Source of the DNA: Desulfobacterales bacterium
Lineage (GTDB): Bacteria; Desulfobacterota; Desulfobacteria; Desulfobacterales; UBA5852
Length of the DNA stretch: 37,164 nt
Direction of reading: 5' to 3'
Assembly: GCA_030065275.1 (NCBI GenBank)
Contig: JASJCV010000004.1
Span: 1 to 37,164, forward strand
A program made the position numbers and the translations under genes. Within the stretch, counting starts at the first letter, position 1. Each line of letters begins with the position of its first letter. The notes below the pieces were generated by a model. The model worked only from the letters and a program-made list of their open reading frames with translations. It ran no database searches and was not told the DNA's origin. This document shows, piece after piece, positions 35,225 to 37,164 of the stretch.

Positions 35225-35881
35225 TCAATTCTGAACCTGACCATCCTGCAGCCTGATGATCCGTTGCGATCGCATGGCCAGTTCATTGTTGTGCGTCACC
35301 ATGACAATGGTCAACCCGCGGTCATGGAGCGCGGAGAGAAGATCAAATATCCTGTCACTGTTCTCCGTGTCGAGGTTGCCGGTGGGTTCGTCGGCAAAAA
35401 GCACCTCGGGATCGTTGACCATGGCCCTGGCTACCGCCACCCGCTGCATCTCTCCGCCGCTGAGCTGGTTGGGATGATGGCGGCGCCGGGAATCAAGGCC
35501 GATAAGACTAAGGAGCCGCCGGATTTTTTCTTCGTCGGCTTCCCGCCGTGCGAAAAGCAGGGGCAAGGTGACATTTTCATAAACCGAAAGACCGGGAATG
35601 AGATGAAACTGCTGAAAGACAAATCCGATTTTTTCCCGGCGTATCCGGACCAGCTCTTTTTCCGGGAGTTGGTCCACGGCCGCCCCGTCGATTTTCATGA
35701 CCCCCATGGACGGCTGGTCGAGACATCCCATGATGTGCAGCATGGTTGTTTTTCCCGAACCGGACGGGCCCACAACGGAAACAAATTCTCCTTTGCCGAT
35801 TTCCAGGTCAACCCCTCGAAGGGCGTGCACCGCTTCGGCACCGCGGACATAATTTTTTTGTATACCGTGAAGTTCTATCAT
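35225..35881 (-). CDS. ABC transporter ATP-binding protein (MacB/LolD type)
   Basis: 218-residue cytoplasmic ATPase of the MacB/LolD/FtsE branch. Walker A GPSGSGKT (about 38-45), Q-loop FVFQQFHLIP, signature LSGGEMQR, Walker B VLFADEP and H-loop MVTHNNE are all intact. Its ATG overlaps the permease stop by four bases, so the two are co-translated. This branch powers export of lipoproteins, peptides or small molecules through mechanotransmission rather than classical transport; the cargo here is unknown. Confidence 0.93.
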   Translation of the reverse strand: MIELHGIQKNYVRGAEAVHALRGVDLEIGKGEFVSVVGPSGSGKTTMLHIMGCLDQPSMGVMKIDGAAVDQLPEKELVRIRREKIGFVFQQFHLIPGLSVYENVTLPLLFARREADEEKIRRLLSLIGLDSRRRHHPNQLSGGEMQRVAVARAMVNDPEVLFADEPTGNLDTENSDRIFDLLSALHDRGLTIVMVTHNNELAMRSQRIIRLQDGQVQN

Positions 35882-37035
35882 CCTTTAATGGCCTCGATGG
35901 GATTGATCTTGGATGCCTTCCAGGCGGGATATCCGCCGGCCAGCAAACCGACCGTCAACGAAAAAGCGATGCAGGCCAAGGCCAGCAGCGGCTCAAAGTG
36001 GATCATCTTGCCGGACGGCACATAGGGCATAAAATTGCGGACAAACCCCTCGATGATCCCTGCGGCAACGCTGGAAACAAAGATCCCGGCAACACCGGCG
36101 CAAGTCGTCAGCAGGAGGGTCTCTTTCATGATGATCCGGAAGATATCAAGCTTGGAGGCTCCTATGGCCCGCATCATGCCGATCTCCGGGGTGCGCTCGA
36201 ACACCGCCATCAGAATCGAATTCATGACACCGACCGCGCTGATCAGCATGGCGATAACGGCGATCGACATGCCCAAAACCTTGGCGGAGTTGGCGAGCGT
36301 GCCGAGACTGCGCATCACCTCGTTCATGGTGACAATCTGGATGCCCGGCACCTGCATGGCAAGCGCCTCGGTAACCTGATCCAGGCGATCCGGGGCCGCG
36401 ACCTTGACGCCGATGGCCGTGAGCCCGTCTCGCTTCTCAACGATCTCCTGCAACGCCCTGATGGGCATATAGACAAAGGCGTCCTCCTGGCTGCCTGTAT
36501 TGGCGATGATGGCCGCCACCCGGAAGCTGCGAGACCCGTAGCGGATCGTGTCGCCGATTTGAATGTTGTCATGCCCGGCGATTTCGGCACCGATGATCAG
36601 ACCATCATCATCCTCCGGCACAGCCCCTTTAAGCTGCCAACCCGGCTTGAGTGCGGAGACGTGCGCCATATCCATCCCGTGCACCAGGTCGAGCCGGTCC
36701 ATTTCCCGGTTTGCCAGTTGGGTGACGAGCATGGGGGAGGCCAGTTCGACGCCGCTGATTTTCCGGGCCGCATCGAGGGTCTCGATATCGATGAATTTGG
36801 GTGTCACCGCACCATGCAGGACCAGCGAGGCCACCTCATGGGGGCAGCCCGCGGGCACGATCATGAAATGAATGCCCGTCTTGCGCAATTCATTGTCGAG
36901 CCCTTGTTCAAAGCCCCGGTTGAAGGAAACAATGGAGAACAATACGGCCACCGAGGCGGCGATGCCGATCAGGGTGAGCATGCTCCGGATCTTGTGGCGC
37001 AGCAGATTGTTTACGGCGAGTTTTATGAAATCCAT
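35878..37035 (-). CDS. ABC transporter permease, MacB/FtsX-like
   Basis: 385-residue membrane protein with the MacB/LolC layout. Helix 1 (about 17-40) is followed by a large extracytoplasmic MacB_PCD-type domain (about 41-250), then three C-terminal helices with the FtsX-family segment RTPEIGMMRAIGASKLDIFRI and the end PAWKASKINPIEAIKG. Its ATG overlaps the TGA of the upstream partial gene (TGATG), and its own stop overlaps the ATPase start, so three genes are coupled. Confidence 0.92.
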   Translation of the reverse strand: MDFIKLAVNNLLRHKIRSMLTLIGIAASVAVLFSIVSFNRGFEQGLDNELRKTGIHFMIVPAGCPHEVASLVLHGAVTPKFIDIETLDAARKISGVELASPMLVTQLANREMDRLDLVHGMDMAHVSALKPGWQLKGAVPEDDDGLIIGAEIAGHDNIQIGDTIRYGSRSFRVAAIIANTGSQEDAFVYMPIRALQEIVEKRDGLTAIGVKVAAPDRLDQVTEALAMQVPGIQIVTMNEVMRSLGTLANSAKVLGMSIAVIAMLISAVGVMNSILMAVFERTPEIGMMRAIGASKLDIFRIIMKETLLLTTCAGVAGIFVSSVAAGIIEGFVRNFMPYVPSGKMIHFEPLLALACIAFSLTVGLLAGGYPAWKASKINPIEAIKG

Positions 37036-37164
37036 CAGAGTATCTGCACCCCCTGGGCGACGACCTGATAACCGTCCTCGGTCTTTATGACGGTGCCGGT
37101 CACCTTGGCTTTCCTGCCGACGGCCGCCGACAAACTGAAATCTGCCGGTTTGAGATTGACGAAA
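37035..37164 (-). CDS. C-terminal end of an unknown protein in the ABC operon (partial)
   Basis: The last 43 codons of a gene that runs off the window. The readable end includes FVNLKPADFSLSAAVGRKAK and GYQVVAQGVQIL. The pattern of short strands around VTGTVI is reminiscent of an OB-fold, but the fragment is too short to assign. Its stop overlaps the permease start (TGATG), so it belongs to the same operon and may be a periplasmic or lipoprotein component. Confidence 0.65.
   Translation of the reverse strand, partial: FVNLKPADFSLSAAVGRKAKVTGTVIKTEDGYQVVAQGVQIL

Noticed and set aside
35047-35256. A 69-codon frame upstream of the ABC ATPase end
   Set aside because: No ribosome-binding site, no protein-like composition, and it overlaps the 3' end of the ATPase gene on the other strand.

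Overview
The window looks like chromosome of a strict anaerobe of the Desulfobacterota (a Desulfobacteraceae/Desulfosarcinaceae-like sulfate reducer). This is inferred from gene content and high GC, not from a marker search. The clues are a tandem-fused UvrA of about 1,775 residues, a ThiC-like anaerobic benzimidazole synthase under a cobalamin riboswitch, a TAXI-type TRAP transporter with a fused permease, and DksA, FtsEX and EnvC together. No phage, integrase, transposase, CRISPR array, tRNA or rRNA was seen.

Layout. (1) 1-2924: class A penicillin-binding protein PBP1A, bracketed by two copies of a structured repeat. (2) 3124-10279, minus strand: a two-component system (DctB-like sensor kinase plus NarL-type regulator), then a TAXI TRAP operon (binding protein, fused permease, universal stress protein) with its own promoter and an upstream dyad. 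(3) 10419-13533, minus strand: dksA, a PHP phosphoesterase, rnc and a radical SAM protein. (4) 13824-16785, plus strand: a promoter, a cobalamin riboswitch ending in an intrinsic terminator, a ThiC paralogue best read as 5-hydroxybenzimidazole synthase (bzaF), and cobT; together they make and activate the lower ligand of B12. (5) pyrE, minus strand, behind a possible attenuator. (6) 17725-23279, plus strand: an envelope and cell-division block, ftsE-ftsX-envC-ctpA-yibQ-like. (7) 23358-26863: a thiamine-diphosphate enzyme, a cysteine-cluster protein and a zinc-finger/J-domain protein. (8) 27124-33907: the fused uvrA and an rhlE-type DEAD-box helicase whose leader contains an intrinsic terminator. 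(9) 34166-37164: a small membrane protein, a 760-base non-coding stretch, and a MacB/LolCDE-like ABC exporter cut by the window end.

The least explained feature is a dispersed family of intergenic elements of about 100-160 bp (165-281, 2805-2924, 26025-26129, 26989-27111, 34055-34171, 34633-34792, and perhaps 20694-20785). They share short core blocks and a central GGCGTA/TACGCC hairpin, but each copy is closed by outer arms of different sequence that pair with each other within that copy. Two copies include the stop codon of the neighbouring gene in an arm, and a third begins 13 bases after a stop. The copies near gene ends all face the gene the same way, so they look like folded 3'-UTR elements or elements nested inside terminator-like stems.
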